The notes under the pieces were generated by a model. It was not told where the DNA came from. It worked only from the letters and a program-made list of their open reading frames with translations, and searched no databases. Shown in pieces: positions 33,472 through 44,539 of a DNA stretch of 64,000 nucleotides. Origin of the DNA: Ophiura sarsii (taxonomy: Eukaryota; Echinodermata; Ophiuroidea; Amphilepidida; Ophiuridae); NCBI GenBank assembly GCA_035610835.1, contig CM069449.1, positions 13,163,855 to 13,227,854 on the forward strand. Direction: 5' to 3'. The position numbers and the translations under genes were made by a program. Within the stretch, counting starts at the first letter, position 1; each line of letters opens with the position of its first letter.

Positions 33472-34094
33472 TTCTATTCGATAATTAATTATTTGTTGCT
33501 TCTTTTTTTCTAACAATCATGATTTGCATTATTTGTTTTAATCAGCACTATCATTGTGTCTTCTATTTCTTGAATAATCATAATGTCCTTGATTTTGGTA
33601 CCGTTTTGTTATACTTAATCATGTTAATTCAAAGAGTGCAGAAGTACTCATTCTTATATATGGGCGTAATGTTACGGTTGACGCATGGCTTGACAACTTT
33701 GATTTATTGTCAAAACAAAACAGGCAGGGTCTATATTTTTAAGTTATATAGACACTGGTATTAAGATATATAGATATAGATACTGGTCTTGAGATATATA
33801 TAAACGACGGGAAGATGTTTTCTCAACATTTAGCTGATGATATATGAGGTCGAGCATCCATCTGAATTTAAATAACTGGTCATGTCTATAGTTTCACGGG
33901 CATTTTAAGTGAAAAATATACCTCCTTATTTAAAATAGACCGGTCTCTAAAAAGTACGTTGATGCATAATGTTTGAACACGTGACCAATGTTATAACCTA
34001 TCTGTCCTCCAAATCTGGTGAAGAAATCTTTGTTTAATCTCATGTTATAGCCAAAAGACTTAAAACAGATGATTTTTTTAGCAAATGACTCAGA

Positions 34095-34366
34095 CAATCA
34101 AGGAAAAAAAGGTTGGCACACTTTGTCCTAATTACGGAAAAAACCCACCCCTCTCCCCGGAGGCAATGTTGATCCGAGTCATATTATCAGAAGCCTTGGC
34201 AGTTCCCCCAACATTGATTGATGGGGGGTGGGGAAGGATATAAGAAAGGGGGAGACTTTTGCTTTCTATTAAACAGTGCTATGTCCCAAGTGTGATCTCA
34301 ATTGCGAGCACAGGGATAGTTGTAATGAGTTGCGTCAAGTGTGCCAACTATTATTTTCCTTGATTG
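34095..34366 (+). repeat. Right direct unit of the composite element
   Basis: Same orientation as the left unit, including the words ggcaatgttgatccgagtca and ttgatgggggg/ttgatggggg. Small differences include one extra G. Confidence 0.9.
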
Positions 34367-35129
34367 TAGATGGCCACCAACATGTCCGCTGTAAATGTAA
34401 AAATAGTCTATATTCATGAGTGAATGATAATCCACAATAGATATTGTAAGAGTGTATATTACATCACATTCACCAAATAGTAATGTTCTAAACTGCTAAG
34501 CTATTGCTTTTAGATATAAGGCCCACCTCTGTGACAATTTTGATTCTGTATCACTTTCCAAAATGGCTTCCAGAATGGTTAAGTTGGTGTTAAATGACCT
34601 TAAACAATTGCTTTGTATTGTAAATGACCATACTATGGTTCGGGAACCAATTTGGGGGCCAATTTGGATTTTGAACTGTGTTAACAAATCAAATATACTG
34701 GATATGAGTTACTAGTGGTCTAACACATACATCCCATCGTTAAAATTATATTTTTATCATACATTTTTCGGTTGATATTAGGGCCTACGCTATTTTATGG
34801 ACTTTTGACTACATTTGACCAATTTTGGCTATTAATTTGGCGGCCATTTTGGTTTTAAAGTATATTATTAACAAAGCAAAAATACTAGATATGAGTTTTA
34901 GTGGTCTAACATATACATCCCATTGTTAGAACTATACTCTAATCATACATGTTGGTTTAAATATATGCCAAAATATGGAATTTTACCATTTTTGGCAGCC
35001 ATTTTGGTGGCCATCTTGGATTCAGATGTGTTAATGAAGCAAATGTTCTTGATATGAGTGTCTAGTGGTCTAATACATACATCCCACTATTAAAACTATA
35101 ATTTCACTATACAATTTGATTGCTATCAT

Positions 35130-35615
35130 GTCATTTTATGAGATTTGACCAGTTTGGGGAGGGGGGGAATTTTGGACGCCATCTTGGATATCTGGAGAGC
35201 ATCAGGTTTTTTTCACTGTTAACATCTAAAATGTGACCCTAAAATACACCCCAAAATAGTTGGTTTGGTTTAGTACTGGGGGTGGTGCACATGAACCCCC
35301 TGTACATACCCCTGACTACTGTGTTCGAAATAGTCGGGTGCACGCATGCACCGGTGCATGTAGTTTTTTGCTAGTGCATGTAACCTTTCTATGCTGCATG
35401 CACACTGTGCATGTAGCCTTGTAGGCCTAAGCTTAATCAAGAAGCAACACTGTAAATGATCGGCAGATCGGGATACTGGTCATGTAATAATTCGGGATAT
35501 CATATGGAAAAAAGAAAGAAAAAGAAAAAATTCCGTTCAAAATTGAAATAGTTGAAAGTAATTTAGTAAATCAATATATAAAATTAGTTGGAACGATCGG
35601 CAAATCCTTACGAAA
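35130..35615. repeat. gtgcatgta-rich repeat, left part
   Basis: Alternating words tgcatgtag, gtgcatgta and tgcatgcac occur at 35340-35425 and again at 35965-36030, on either side of the 35620-35917 fragment. The latter probably split them. Confidence 0.5.
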
Positions 35616-35619
35616 AATT

Positions 35620-35917
35620 ACACAATTACGTCAATAACAATAACAAACTCGATCTGTCAATCAAAGTTTAAAGATGGCTGTCGACGCGCAGCGCGGCCGA
35701 TAATGAAGTGAAAATCCACAGATTTGACTAAATAAATCTATTTCAAATACATCTCCGCTATACATTTGCATCAAATAATCATGAATTACCCGACCACGTG
35801 TTTTTTTAACTAAGCTTTTTTTTGGGGGGGGGGGGGGATTCGGGAAGGTGATTCTGGTTCCCGGGACCCGACATTTTTGGGCGGGACTCGATTTCCCGGG
35901 ACTCGCGCCCAGCCTTA
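35620..35917. mobile_element. Half copy of a GGCTGGGCGCGAGTCCCG-type element
   Basis: It ends in gactcgcgcccagcctta, with cgggcgggactcgatttccc just inside. Further in, atctccgctatacatttgca and gataatgaagtgaaaatc match the right part of the element at 40850-43555. This copy is uninterrupted at the site where that one carries a mariner-like insertion. Confidence 0.78.
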
Positions 35918-36035
35918 GTTGTTTTACTGTTACTTTATCATTTATGTTTTTGTACACTCAGGAAATTTGGTGCATGTAACTTTGATGCTGTGCATGTAGA
36001 AATTTGACTCTGCATGCACAGTGCATACATATAGA

Positions 36036-36288
36036 CAAGCCTTTTGTTAAGCAGGTCTTGACCAGGAGCTACTTTTTACTATTTCTACTGGTCCTATACT
36101 TTATAGTGCAAAGTTTGGAAAACACCAGGAGCCAAAACAAGGCAACCAGGGGGTAAAAAAATCCTGGGTGCCCTTACTATTTCTACTGGTCCTATACTTT
36201 ATAGTGCAAAGTTTGGAAAACACCAGGAGCCAAAACAAGGCAACCAGGGGGTAAAAAAATCCTGGGTGCCCGCTTAACAAAAGGCTTG
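36036..36288. mobile_element. Small TIR element containing a perfect 98-bp tandem duplication
   Basis: The ends are CAAGCCTTTTGTTAAGC and GCTTAACAAAAGGCTTG. Two identical 98-bp units fill 36076-36271. A target duplication is not clear. Confidence 0.82.
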
Positions 36289-36333
36289 CATGTATTCCCT
36301 GTTATTAATTCGGACACCGTCTGACTAAGGTTA

Positions 36334-37962
36334 GGAGTTTCCCGTGTTCACGGTATTCATGCCGCAAATCACGGTTTTCATGTTAAAATCATCAAAATCA
36401 GATTTTCTAAACAGTCCCGTGAAATCGCGGAATTATTATTTCAGCCGCGATAATTGTCAGGCAAGCTGATTTTTACAGTTTTATTAATAACAAAAATCAA
36501 ATTTTCCGAATTCCTATTGAAATATTTCCTTTCAAGACGATATCGACGTGCAATTATTGTGTACAGTGCATTCATCTCTAGGCCTACTTGACACGACTGA
36601 TTGAAATTTATTTGATTTATAATTTATCGAATTTATTTGAATGAGATAAACAAAAGACCGTCGTCTTCTAAAGAAATAGGTAGGCCTACTTCAAACCAAA
36701 TTCAAAAGAACGAAGAGATTGTTTACAACGCCACCCTCTTCAGAAAGGTTGTTACTACTAGTATAGTAGTTGATAAAAAGTTAATCCAGGGCGTTCAATG
36801 GGTGATTATTGATTCAAGACCCTTTTACAAGCGGTGGCTTTCTATTATGAAACGCCACCCTCTTCAGAAAGGTTGAAGAGCATCGACTCACTCACTTGTC
36901 ATAGCATTTTCCTGGACGATCGCATTGAAAATACACGCACCGCACATGGTATTTACTATTATGACGGACGCCATTTCGTAAAATGAAATAAATCACGTGA
37001 CATTACAATGAATAAATTACAATAATAATGTTGTAAATAGATCGGGGTTTTGCGATTGGTTGAGATGGAACTCCTGGTACGTGCGTGCGACTAATGTTTA
37101 CATGTTTTCAGGTCACGTCCATGACCTCTCGCAAGGGGAAAAAAATAAATTACATACAGTAACTTAAAAGACGTAGTATGAAAAATATTTAAAAAATGTT
37201 TTTGGGCTATATTTGTACAAATGGTAGCGCAAAACAGCTTTATAATTAATTTTAACATCGTACCAAACATTTTGACTGCATTTAGTACGAAAAATATAGA
37301 TTTTATTACTACTTTCATGCGGAATTTCTAACAACACGTGTACATCAACGCAGTTACGGGCTGTCTTTCCACGCCACGTGCTTTGGGAAAATTTCTTACG
37401 ATGACGACAACATTAATGAATATTCAACATAATTCATTCATAAAAAAATCATATGATGAGGAATAAATTACAATTATATTTTTGTAAATACAAAGGAGCT
37501 TTGTGATTGGTAGAGATTTATTTGTGTTTTCCTGGTTTATGCGCGCGGCGATCGTTTTCAGATGTTCAGGTCATGACCTCTCAAGGGGAATTCATAAACA
37601 ATATGGACGTCAGCCGTAACAAAACCAGTGATTCCTTGAAATCACGGGCGATTTTAAGAACCTAGATGCTGCCGAAATGCTCCCAGAAATAGATTTGTGG
37701 TGTTCTCTCACTCACTATCAACAGTTTTACCACACTTTTCTCGGTATTTGCGTGAATCTGGTGAAATCACGGTAAATCTCGTTTTTTTTACCAAAAAGAA
37801 TTTTTTTCCTGGGCTTACAAACACATTTACATAAATCACGGCATTTCGTGTAGATTTCCCAATTTATCACGTTTTTTCTTGGAAATCTCAATAATCACAG
37901 TAAATCACGGTTTATACAGAAACTGCCCACGGTTTTTACCTAAAAAAAACACGGGAAACCCC
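36334..37962. mobile_element. TIR element with GTTTCCCGTGTT ends
   Basis: The left end GGAGTTTCCCGTGTT is mirrored by AACACGGGAAACCCC at 37947-37962, and ATCACGG words are scattered near both ends. Inside is a 145-bp diverged direct duplication (about 37005-37140 and 37465-37600, sharing aggtca...tgacctctc). A 25-bp word cgccaccctcttcagaaagg also occurs twice, near 36730 and 36852. Confidence 0.55.
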
Positions 37963-38163
37963 GAAGCCTACTACTAGTAGGGCTATAATGTGGGTCACAC
38001 TAGATGTTACCACCAAACTAGACTAAAAGACGGGTTGCAGGCAGTTCAGTGTTGCCACATTGTTTTATTTTGTATCCATTTATACTGTTATATGTTTAAA
38101 TACTGTAGTCCAGGTCTAAAATAAAACGTTTGATTTAAAAAGTCACTTGCCGAATTCCATGTA

Positions 38164-38636
38164 CAGTATTATCCAGGCATTAAGCGCCCAGGGCGGTTAA
38201 CTAAGTCATTTTGGGTGGGCGCTTATTTGTATACTGATTTACAAAGTTGTTGACCGTCAAGGTTGCAAAATTCAACAACCCTTACGTCCCAAGACTGCAA
38301 AATTCGATATTTTGCAATTCAAGATGGCGGCCTCCACGAATGACAATAAACACGAAACGTGCATATTTCGGATGGTTTCTGTTGGGTGTTGCTGTTTGAA
38401 GGCATAGCACATGGGTTTAAGTTCACTTTTGGATCACAAAACAATGTCAAGTATGTCAGAAGTTTTTCCTCTTTATTTTCAAGCAATTTGTAGTCCGAGA
38501 CTTGTGTGATGTGAGTAACTTTTAAGTAAGCTTATTTTTGTGGGTGGGCGGTTAATTAGTATATATTTTCAAAGTCACCTGAGAAAAAGGGGGTGGGCGC
38601 TTATAAGGTCCTGGGCGCTTAATAGGGATAATACGG
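38164..38636. mobile_element. CCGTATTATCCC-type MITE, copy 2
   Basis: It is flanked by TA on both sides, with ends CAGTATTATCCAGGCATTAA and GGGATAATACGG and the GGTGGGCGCTTAT words inside. It is shorter than the copy at 1694-2438. Confidence 0.82.
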
Positions 38637-38807
38637 TATCAACTATTATAGGCCTTTATCAAGGTTTATATCAACAAATCATGTCTCTGGCAACACTGAC
38701 TGCCTCTAATGCCATTTAAATATTTTTTCTCTTCATTTCAACATTCATTTCATGTATTCTATCATAAATATGACCAATTTGTTATATAATTTGTCAATTA
38801 AGACTTC

Positions 38808-39106
38808 CTGTAACCCTTACCGCACTGAATCTCACTGCCAGAAACTATCTCCGCGCACATGGTGCTGGCATTGCCTCGATGACGTCACCTACCCCAGGCA
38901 TATGTCGGCGGGAATTCTTAGCCGGCATATGCACTGGGATTTTAGCTCAGTTGGTAGGGGGACAGACTGGGGTACGGATGGTCCCGCGATCGAATCTCGG
39001 GGGGGGGGGGGGGGGATTATGGGTGATTATTCGGGTCAAAAAGATGGTACTTTAGTACTCCCTGATAGTACCCCCGATACGCACAAAAAAACATAGCTTT
39101 ACTGGT
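38808..39106 (+). mobile_element. tRNA-derived SINE-like element with inverted ends, copy 1
   Basis: A tRNA-like body has an A-box TAGCTCAGTTGGTAGG near 38943 and a B-box GATCGAATC near 38990, followed by a G-tract. The 3' part has gatacgcacaaaaaaacata and gctttactggtt. Copy 2 is at 58022-58316 on the other strand. The outer ends are AACCCTTACC and GGTTCTAGGGTT, so it also has short inverted termini. Confidence 0.78.
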
Positions 39107-39109
39107 TCT

Positions 39110-39815
39110 AGGGTTATTGTATAATATTTGGCCATTCAGTGCAGGTTTTTTTCAGCTAAAGTGCTAACTTTCCGGCAACACTGTTTCCGTGCACTTGAAA
39201 TACCAAAACATTTTATTCCATGTTAATGTAGGTTAGTATCTTATCTACCAATTATGAAAGTGGCATTATCCACAAAGTGCTACTTTCGGCTTTATAGCCC
39301 CATTAAATACCCCATTTTCGCTATGAGAAAATATGATGAAAACACCCCTATTTGAAATAATGGTTTGATCCAAAATGTAACACACACTTGCATTTTAAAA
39401 TCATTTTCTGAAAGAGTAAACATGGTTGTGCAATATGTGTAAAAGAAAAACTTCTACCCTATCCCCTTTAGATTTACCAGTGCTTCCAATTTACCTATGT
39501 TTCATTACTTAAATAGTGTAAAAACTTGCAAAATTGGTGGGAAATCTTATTTTGGCTGTTGTTACCATGGCAACCGACATCTGATATCCAATTTTTTTTC
39601 TATTTTTGTGTTATATGTACCCATACCGACCCATGCATGAAGTATTGCCAAAATCAATTTTTTGAAGTCTGCCAACTTTTTAAAAATATCTTTGATTTTT
39701 ACAGCAACCCAGTAACTCACGAATCACATTCACGATGGATCATTTTCATCCTAAATCTGATCACTCAAATCGTTTGTCTAATGAGATTATTTTCTCCTTG
39801 CATTTGTAGATCTTA
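39110..39815. other. No gene recognised
   Basis: AT-rich intronic or intergenic sequence. The frame at 39526-39840 has no domain and overlaps a possible exon on the other strand. Confidence 0.35.
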
Positions 39816-39816
39816 C

Positions 39817-40025
39817 TGTAAGCTATCAACCATAACATAAACTTGTTTCCAAAATATCCTGTATGAGGACACTTTGTGAATGAAGGCTTGTTGCCATTGT
39901 ATGATGCCCAGTCAAATGTAATGTGAGTAACATAAGTTTTTTCCTTCTCACTCGCAAGCCATGTGTCTTGAATTGCAATTCTAATTGTATATAAAGTTAG
40001 TGCTGGCTCCCGTGCGTGTAACTTA
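39817..40025 (-). CDS. Possible exon (uncertain) of the host gene or a neighbour
   Basis: On the minus strand the stretch has an acceptor-like TTATTCTCAG ending at 40026 and a donor-like ACA|GTAAGA at 39816. Between them is an open frame with protein-like composition (DTWLASEKEKTYV, THITFDWASYNG, PHTGYFGNKFMLWLIAY). It leaves in phase 1, as does the exon at 40118-40460, so it could splice to 13681-14027. With the first acceptor its entry phase does not fit the exons upstream; an AG four bases further in would fit phase 0. It may be an alternative exon, a relic, or chance. Confidence 0.3.
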
Positions 40026-40117
40026 CTGAGAATAAATAATTCTGTCAAGCTTGTTCTTCTAAAATATATAATTGAATGATGGGGTGGATGGGGATATAAT
40101 TATTATGTAATAAATAC

Positions 40118-40460
40118 CTTCACATGCCTTCTTCTCAATTACTCCTTCGTCTTTGTCGTTGTCGAATTTTCCTGATTCGTCGATCCATTCATTGGAAATA
40201 CTACTCCAGGCAACATCTTCAAATAGCTCTTTCACAAGTAACTCCAGTGTTTTCCAAAGTTTACTATCAAAAACCTCTGCTAGCACTGGCAATTTGTCTC
40301 CAACCGGTATATCCGAAAAATCTTTGGATAGGCGATTGACGAGGAAATAATCATCAAATTCCTTCGTCTTTGATACACGCTTTACCATTTGATTATCTGT
40401 CCCATGTTGTAACAACTTGAATTGCGTGGGGTATTTGAGTGAATCCTCATTAGGCCAATA
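40118..40460 (-). CDS. Internal exon of the PD-(D/E)XK nuclease-fold-like gene (114 codons)
   Basis: The acceptor TTTATTACAG ends at 40461 and the donor GAAG|GTATTT begins at 40117. The exon has 343 bases: 114 whole codons in phase 0, then one base that joins the two leading bases of the exon at 13681-14027 to make a Glu codon. The reading starts YWPNEDSLKYPTQFKLL. Then come charged helical segments (VSKTKEFDDYFLVNRL, LAEVFDSKLWKTLELLVKEL) and an acidic stretch (DESGKFDNDKDEGVIEKK). I recognise no domain. It is probably a helical region N-terminal to the nuclease-like fold. The intron that follows is about 26 kb. Confidence 0.72.
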
Positions 40461-41090
40461 CTGTAATAAATAACAGGGCATACATTAAATGGGATATTGG
40501 GAGTAATTAATTTATGAAACGGTGCTTTAAGAGGAGGATGGAGGAAGAGCCAGTGTCATCATAAAAACATGGTGAAATACACAGTTTTTATATACAATTG
40601 GCATTACCATAGACCATGTCACTGTTGATCAACAATATTAAGTACCCAGTTCCATTCCATGCATGGGGGAACATGCATGCACTAACAGTTGCATTGACTA
40701 TTGTTGTTACAGATGACTATAGTCGATTCGCAGACATTGGCCGATTTTAGCGATATACCATTTCAGTAAAGAGGTAACAGAAGCAAAAGAGGGGGAGACA
40801 CTCAAATTTAATCGTAATATGCAGGGTTAATACCGTGTCTTCGTGTGCATGTTTTCGGGCGGGACCCAGGATTCCCAAAAATGTTCATCGAAATAATTGA
40901 AGAAAAAAAACGGGGGAAAAAAATAATTTAAAAAATAAGCTTACTTAAAAAAACACCTTGTCGGCTAAATCGTGATTATTTAATGCAAATACAGGGTGAG
41001 TCAAAAAGACTGCAATAGTGGAAAGAAGCCATTTTGTTTTCAAAATCAAAATGAATTTTAAAACTTTTTAAACATTGCAAGAATGATGTA

Positions 41091-42634
41091 AACTGCTCAC
41101 ACAAAGTTAGGAAACTTTTTTTAATCAAGTATATTTTTATTATTTATTACCCTCATTGTATTATGTTGCATACCAATGGAAAGCTGAAGAATTATTCTTT
41201 AAAATGATACCAAATGTGCAATGATGACATGTTGCTGGACTTGGCCACATGAATGAGAATGAGGCAAAGTCACAAATCAAATGTGCCAAAATTACCGTTA
41301 TCTGTGCTAAACAGTCAATAGGTCATGGCACTTGGCCATGCGTTTTGAGTTGGGCCGGTAAATAGGTGGAGATGTTACACTTGCGCGAGATTTAAGGTGT
41401 AATAATGTAATTTTCTCGGTAAATGTTCAACCTATAATGTTCAATTTGGTATCAAATTAAAGCTTTGATGGAGAAGAACATATTTAAAGTAAAAAATATG
41501 TTCAAATATACTTTGCATTTGCTAATTAGCATTTAATCACCAAAATTGTTGAGGTGGAGGATGATCAGGCGGAGCAAAATTTGATAATGCGACCCCCTCT
41601 GGGGGTCACAAACATGCAATTGTCAAAATATGTTTTGATATTCTTTTTATAACATTGGAGCACTATAATATAACACCCAACAATTGAACTCCAGGTAGTT
41701 TATATTGATTTTATCACTACTTTTGTATTGCTGATCATTTCTGATCATCGTTAGTGGTTTCCCATTGACTTCTATGGTAAAACAGGCTTCAAAAGAGACC
41801 GGCACAAAACACTCAACCATTAAATAGATTCCAACTTGTTATACCAATGGAAAGCTATTACTTTCAGCATTTCAAAAATAAACATGTTTATCATTTTTGG
41901 GTTACCACATTTGAATTTTGCACTGTTTAAACAGTTGACATTTTTATTCAAATTAGGCATCGTTTCAAGGTCATAAGTCCCATGGGGATTGGACTTTTTC
42001 AAAATGAAGTATATTTTGAGATTCCATGTTTTGTAAGCTTTAAGAAAATGTATACTTATGGGGGGGGGGAGGATTGTTTTAAGTTTGGCAAAGAAATAAC
42101 TTGTAAACCGCATTTCCATGCATTTTACAAGTGTAATAAGCATGTAACGCAAAACCGGCCCAACTTAAAACACATGGCCACAGGCTCTCTCCAAATCGGC
42201 ATATTGAAACTGCAAAACGTTTACCATGTCTCAGAAAAATGTACAAGTTGTAGGCCTAAACCTTTCATCACTTAACCAGTCTTGCAAACACCCAAATAAT
42301 GGTTTTCTAAAGAGATGAGGGTTAACTTGTGTGTTGTGCTCACTTGTGCTAATCTTTGTGTAAACCATTCATGGTTCTCAAGCATGACCGGTTTGATTAT
42401 TGATCATTACCTACTGACTGTATCACAGATAACGGTAATTTTGACACATTTGATTTGTGACTTTGCCTCATTCTCATTCATGTGGCCAAGTTCAGCAACA
42501 TGTAGTTATTGCAAATGTGGTATAATTTTAAAGAGGAACACTTCAGCTTTCCATTGATAACAGATACAAAGAGGATAATAAATAATCAAAATATACTTGA
42601 TTAAAAAAAGTTTCCTAACTTTTTGTGAGCAGTT
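41091..42634. mobile_element. AACTGCTCAC-type TIR element, copy 2
   Basis: TA flanks both ends. The arms match 4747-5422, and the central single-copy part runs in the opposite orientation, so this copy was inserted the other way round. It is longer because of the palindromic segment at 41334-42180. Confidence 0.87.
41334..42180. mobile_element. Inner palindromic segment, probably a further insertion
   Basis: The ends are TGGCCATGCGTTTTGAGTTG with GGCCGG, and the complement CCGGCCCAACTTAAAACACA with TGGCCA. The sister copy at 4747-5422 lacks this segment. Words about ggaaagctattact and caaaatgaagtatatttt occur inside. No target duplication is clear. Confidence 0.6.
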
Positions 42635-43559
42635 TATTTAATCCTAACTTTGTGTGAAAAGATGAAGTCGATCGAATTTTTCGTTTTCCTTTGGTGAACC
42701 TTTTGACCAGTGCACCCATTTCACACGTTTGTCCACGAGATACCCACATGATCAGATCGCAAAATGTGTCTCATTCAAATTTGGAAACGTGAGTTCATTT
42801 GTGATGTTATTGGAATTATAATCATACCCATGCTATGAAAGCGTATAATGTTCTAAATTTTAATAAACAACTGAAATGTTCCATTTTTTTTGTTGGCGGG
42901 ATATTCAAAAATGCAAGGTGTGCCATTTCCAATGAAAATCACTGTGCTCGTGGACAAACATTCTTGCAACGTTTAAAAAGTTTTAAAATTCATTTTGGTT
43001 TTGAAAACAAAATGGCTTCTTTCCACTATTGCAGTCTTTTTGACTCACCCTGTATATAGCGGGGATTCATTTGAAATATATTTATTTTGTCAAATCAGTT
43101 CATTTTTGGCACTCTTGTGCTTGCTAAAATGTGATATTTCACCGCGTATTTACACTTTCGTAAGCTCGCGCGGCTGGCAAGTCTCCGTTTAGAAATTAGA
43201 AATATGTCACAATTTCGTCAATAGATGGCGCTATAACAATAACAAACTCGATCGACCTGTCAATCGCGCAGCACAGTGCGGCTGATAATGAAGTGAAAAT
43301 CACATTTTGCGAGCATAGGAGTACAAAAAATCCACAGATTTGACTAAATAAATCTATTTTAAATACATCTCCGCTATACATTTGCATCAAATAATCATGA
43401 ATTACCCGACCACATGGTTTTTTTTATAAGTAAGCTTATTTTATTTTATTTTTCATTTTCATTTTTTTTTTTTTGGATTCGGGAAGGTGATATTGGTTCC
43501 CGGGACCCAACATTTTCGGGCGGGACTCGATTTCCCGAGACTCGCGCCCAGCCTTAACA

Positions 43560-44440
43560 TCCATGGCAGGGAAGGTCTTCAAGTAACTATTGATGCCACT
43601 CGCTTGCAGGAGCTCAAATTTGACATCCTAACATCACAAAAACAGCAAAAAAATGAACAGATATCGTGTTTGAAATTTTCAACAAAATGTCCCACTTTGG
43701 TGCCATTTTTCTTGAACCCGCCCATAATACATGTATGTTTAACTGGTATGAATATCAAAAAATATTTCAATTGACCACGGGGTCAAGACTGATGGAGTAT
43801 TTTGGCCATTTTCCTGGCTGGAGCCTACTTTGAGCATATATAACTTTTTTAATGCATGTTTAGCCTCTCTTTACTCATGCTTGTAGAAAGGGGACCATAG
43901 ATGATGCCTAAGAAACATTGGACCTGTGTGACCCCTCAAGTCGGCATATGGTGACCCCGAAAATTACAACAACAAAATTGTTTCACGGAATGTGGGGCCT
44001 ACTTTGAGTGAATATAGCTTTTAATCTAAAGGAGATACATTTAATCTGATTGCAGATTCATAAAATATGGCAAAGGTTATGTTAAAACACCAACTTCAAC
44101 TCTTTACCTGGAACGAAGACAGATTTATGAGCATTTGAAATCCTTTTGAAGTCAAAAAGTTTCTTTTCGCGACTCGCGAGCGCGTACATCGGCCATTTTG
44201 CGCAAATTTAAAATGGCCATAGTTTGAAAAGTACATGACGTATGATTTTTATTTTTTGACATGTGTTCATTTGAGCCCCATTCCATCATTCTAATGAAAT
44301 GTCATCAAAATCTGAGAGGGTCACCTGGGGACCACTGGTTGATTTGACACGAAATGACCCTATGGCAACTTGCTTAACCGTGGCTATGGTTTTTTCTTGC
44401 ATGTTGTAGTGTAATGGTAGATCATTCAAATAATATACTT
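43560..44440. other. No gene recognised
   Basis: A remnant of the TGGGTCATTCC-type element lies near 44330-44360 (ggttgatttgacacgaaatg). Otherwise this is intronic text between two exons of the host gene. Confidence 0.4.
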
Positions 44441-44442
44441 AC

Positions 44443-44501
44443 GGTATCCAATTTCCTAACTGGGATATCAGGATAATTAAAATACCACTCAAATTCCGTC
44501 C
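44443..44501 (-). CDS. Probable short exon of the host gene (19 codons plus split codon)
   Basis: The donor ACC|GTAAGTATA begins at 44442 and leaves in phase 0, matching the entry of the exon at 40118-40460. The reading, TEFEWYFNYPDIPVRKLDT, looks like coding text and continues naturally into YWPNED. The start is uncertain. The only usable AG is at 44502-44503, which implies a codon split with an earlier exon. The open frame also continues upstream (ENPKPPFLRG) into a microsatellite and a C tract, which may have disturbed the original splice site. Confidence 0.55.
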
Positions 44502-44539
44502 CTCGCAAAAACGGCGGTTTTGGATTTTCAACAACAAAA

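Larger units (their letters stand above)
31625..34366. mobile_element. Composite element: 271-bp direct repeats flanking an inverted-arm core, TA target
   Basis: TA lies at 31623-31624 and 34367-34368. The outer ends are CAATCAAGGACAAAAAGG and CTATTATTTTCCTTGATTG. Near-identical direct units occupy 31625-31895 and 34095-34366. The core begins TCTGAG (31896) and ends CTCAGA (34094), and its two ends are imperfect inverted copies (both contain TTTTTGGCTATAAC or its complement). TA is found only outside the pair, not between a unit and the core. No transposase is seen. Confidence 0.75.
30885..35125. mobile_element. Fold-back array of about 140-bp units, split in the middle by a composite element
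   Basis: The left arm (30885-31622) has repeated units with gtatgtgttagaccactaga, catatccagtatttttgct and aaaatccaaaatggccgcca, near 30945, 31085, 31240, 31385 and 31550. The right arm (34369-35125) carries the same units in reverse complement, near 34700, 34890 and 35060. The element at 31625-34366 sits between the arms. No coding is seen. Confidence 0.8.
40992..43052. mobile_element. Mariner-like TIR element, CAGGGTGAGTCAAAAAGA ends
   Basis: The ends are CAGGGTGAGTCAAAAAGACT and AGTCTTTTTGACTCACCCTG with TA at 40990-40991 and 43053-43054. The terminal repeats extend about 95 bp (to the words attgcaagaatga and cattcttgcaac). It carries the AACTGCTCAC-type element at 41091-42634. No transposase frame remains. 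Confidence 0.88.
40850..43555. mobile_element. GGCTGGGCGCGAGTCCCG-type element holding a stack of insertions
   Basis: The left remnant (cgggcgggacccaggattcc, then aataagcttactt and gattatttaatgcaaa) and the right remnant (43055-43555, ending gactcgcgcccagcctta) belong to one element. The insertion at 40992-43052 separates them. The fragment at 35620-35917 shows the unbroken text (gatgcaaatgtatagcgg, in the other orientation). The extreme left terminus is missing or diverged. Confidence 0.72.

Noticed and set aside
31625..34366. LTR retrotransposon with 271-bp LTRs
   Set aside because: The repeats do not begin TG and end CA. There is no primer-binding site or polypurine tract that I can see, no gag or pol, and the target duplication is TA.
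38940..39005. A functional tRNA gene
   Set aside because: A- and B-boxes are present, but the acceptor and anticodon stems are poor and the sequence is part of a repeated element.
38752..39096. 114-codon frame on the plus strand
   Set aside because: It lies within the SINE-like element and its G tract.
43196..43390. Minus-strand frame resembling one at 35661-35957
   Set aside because: The likeness comes from two copies of the same transposon end; no protein domain is present.
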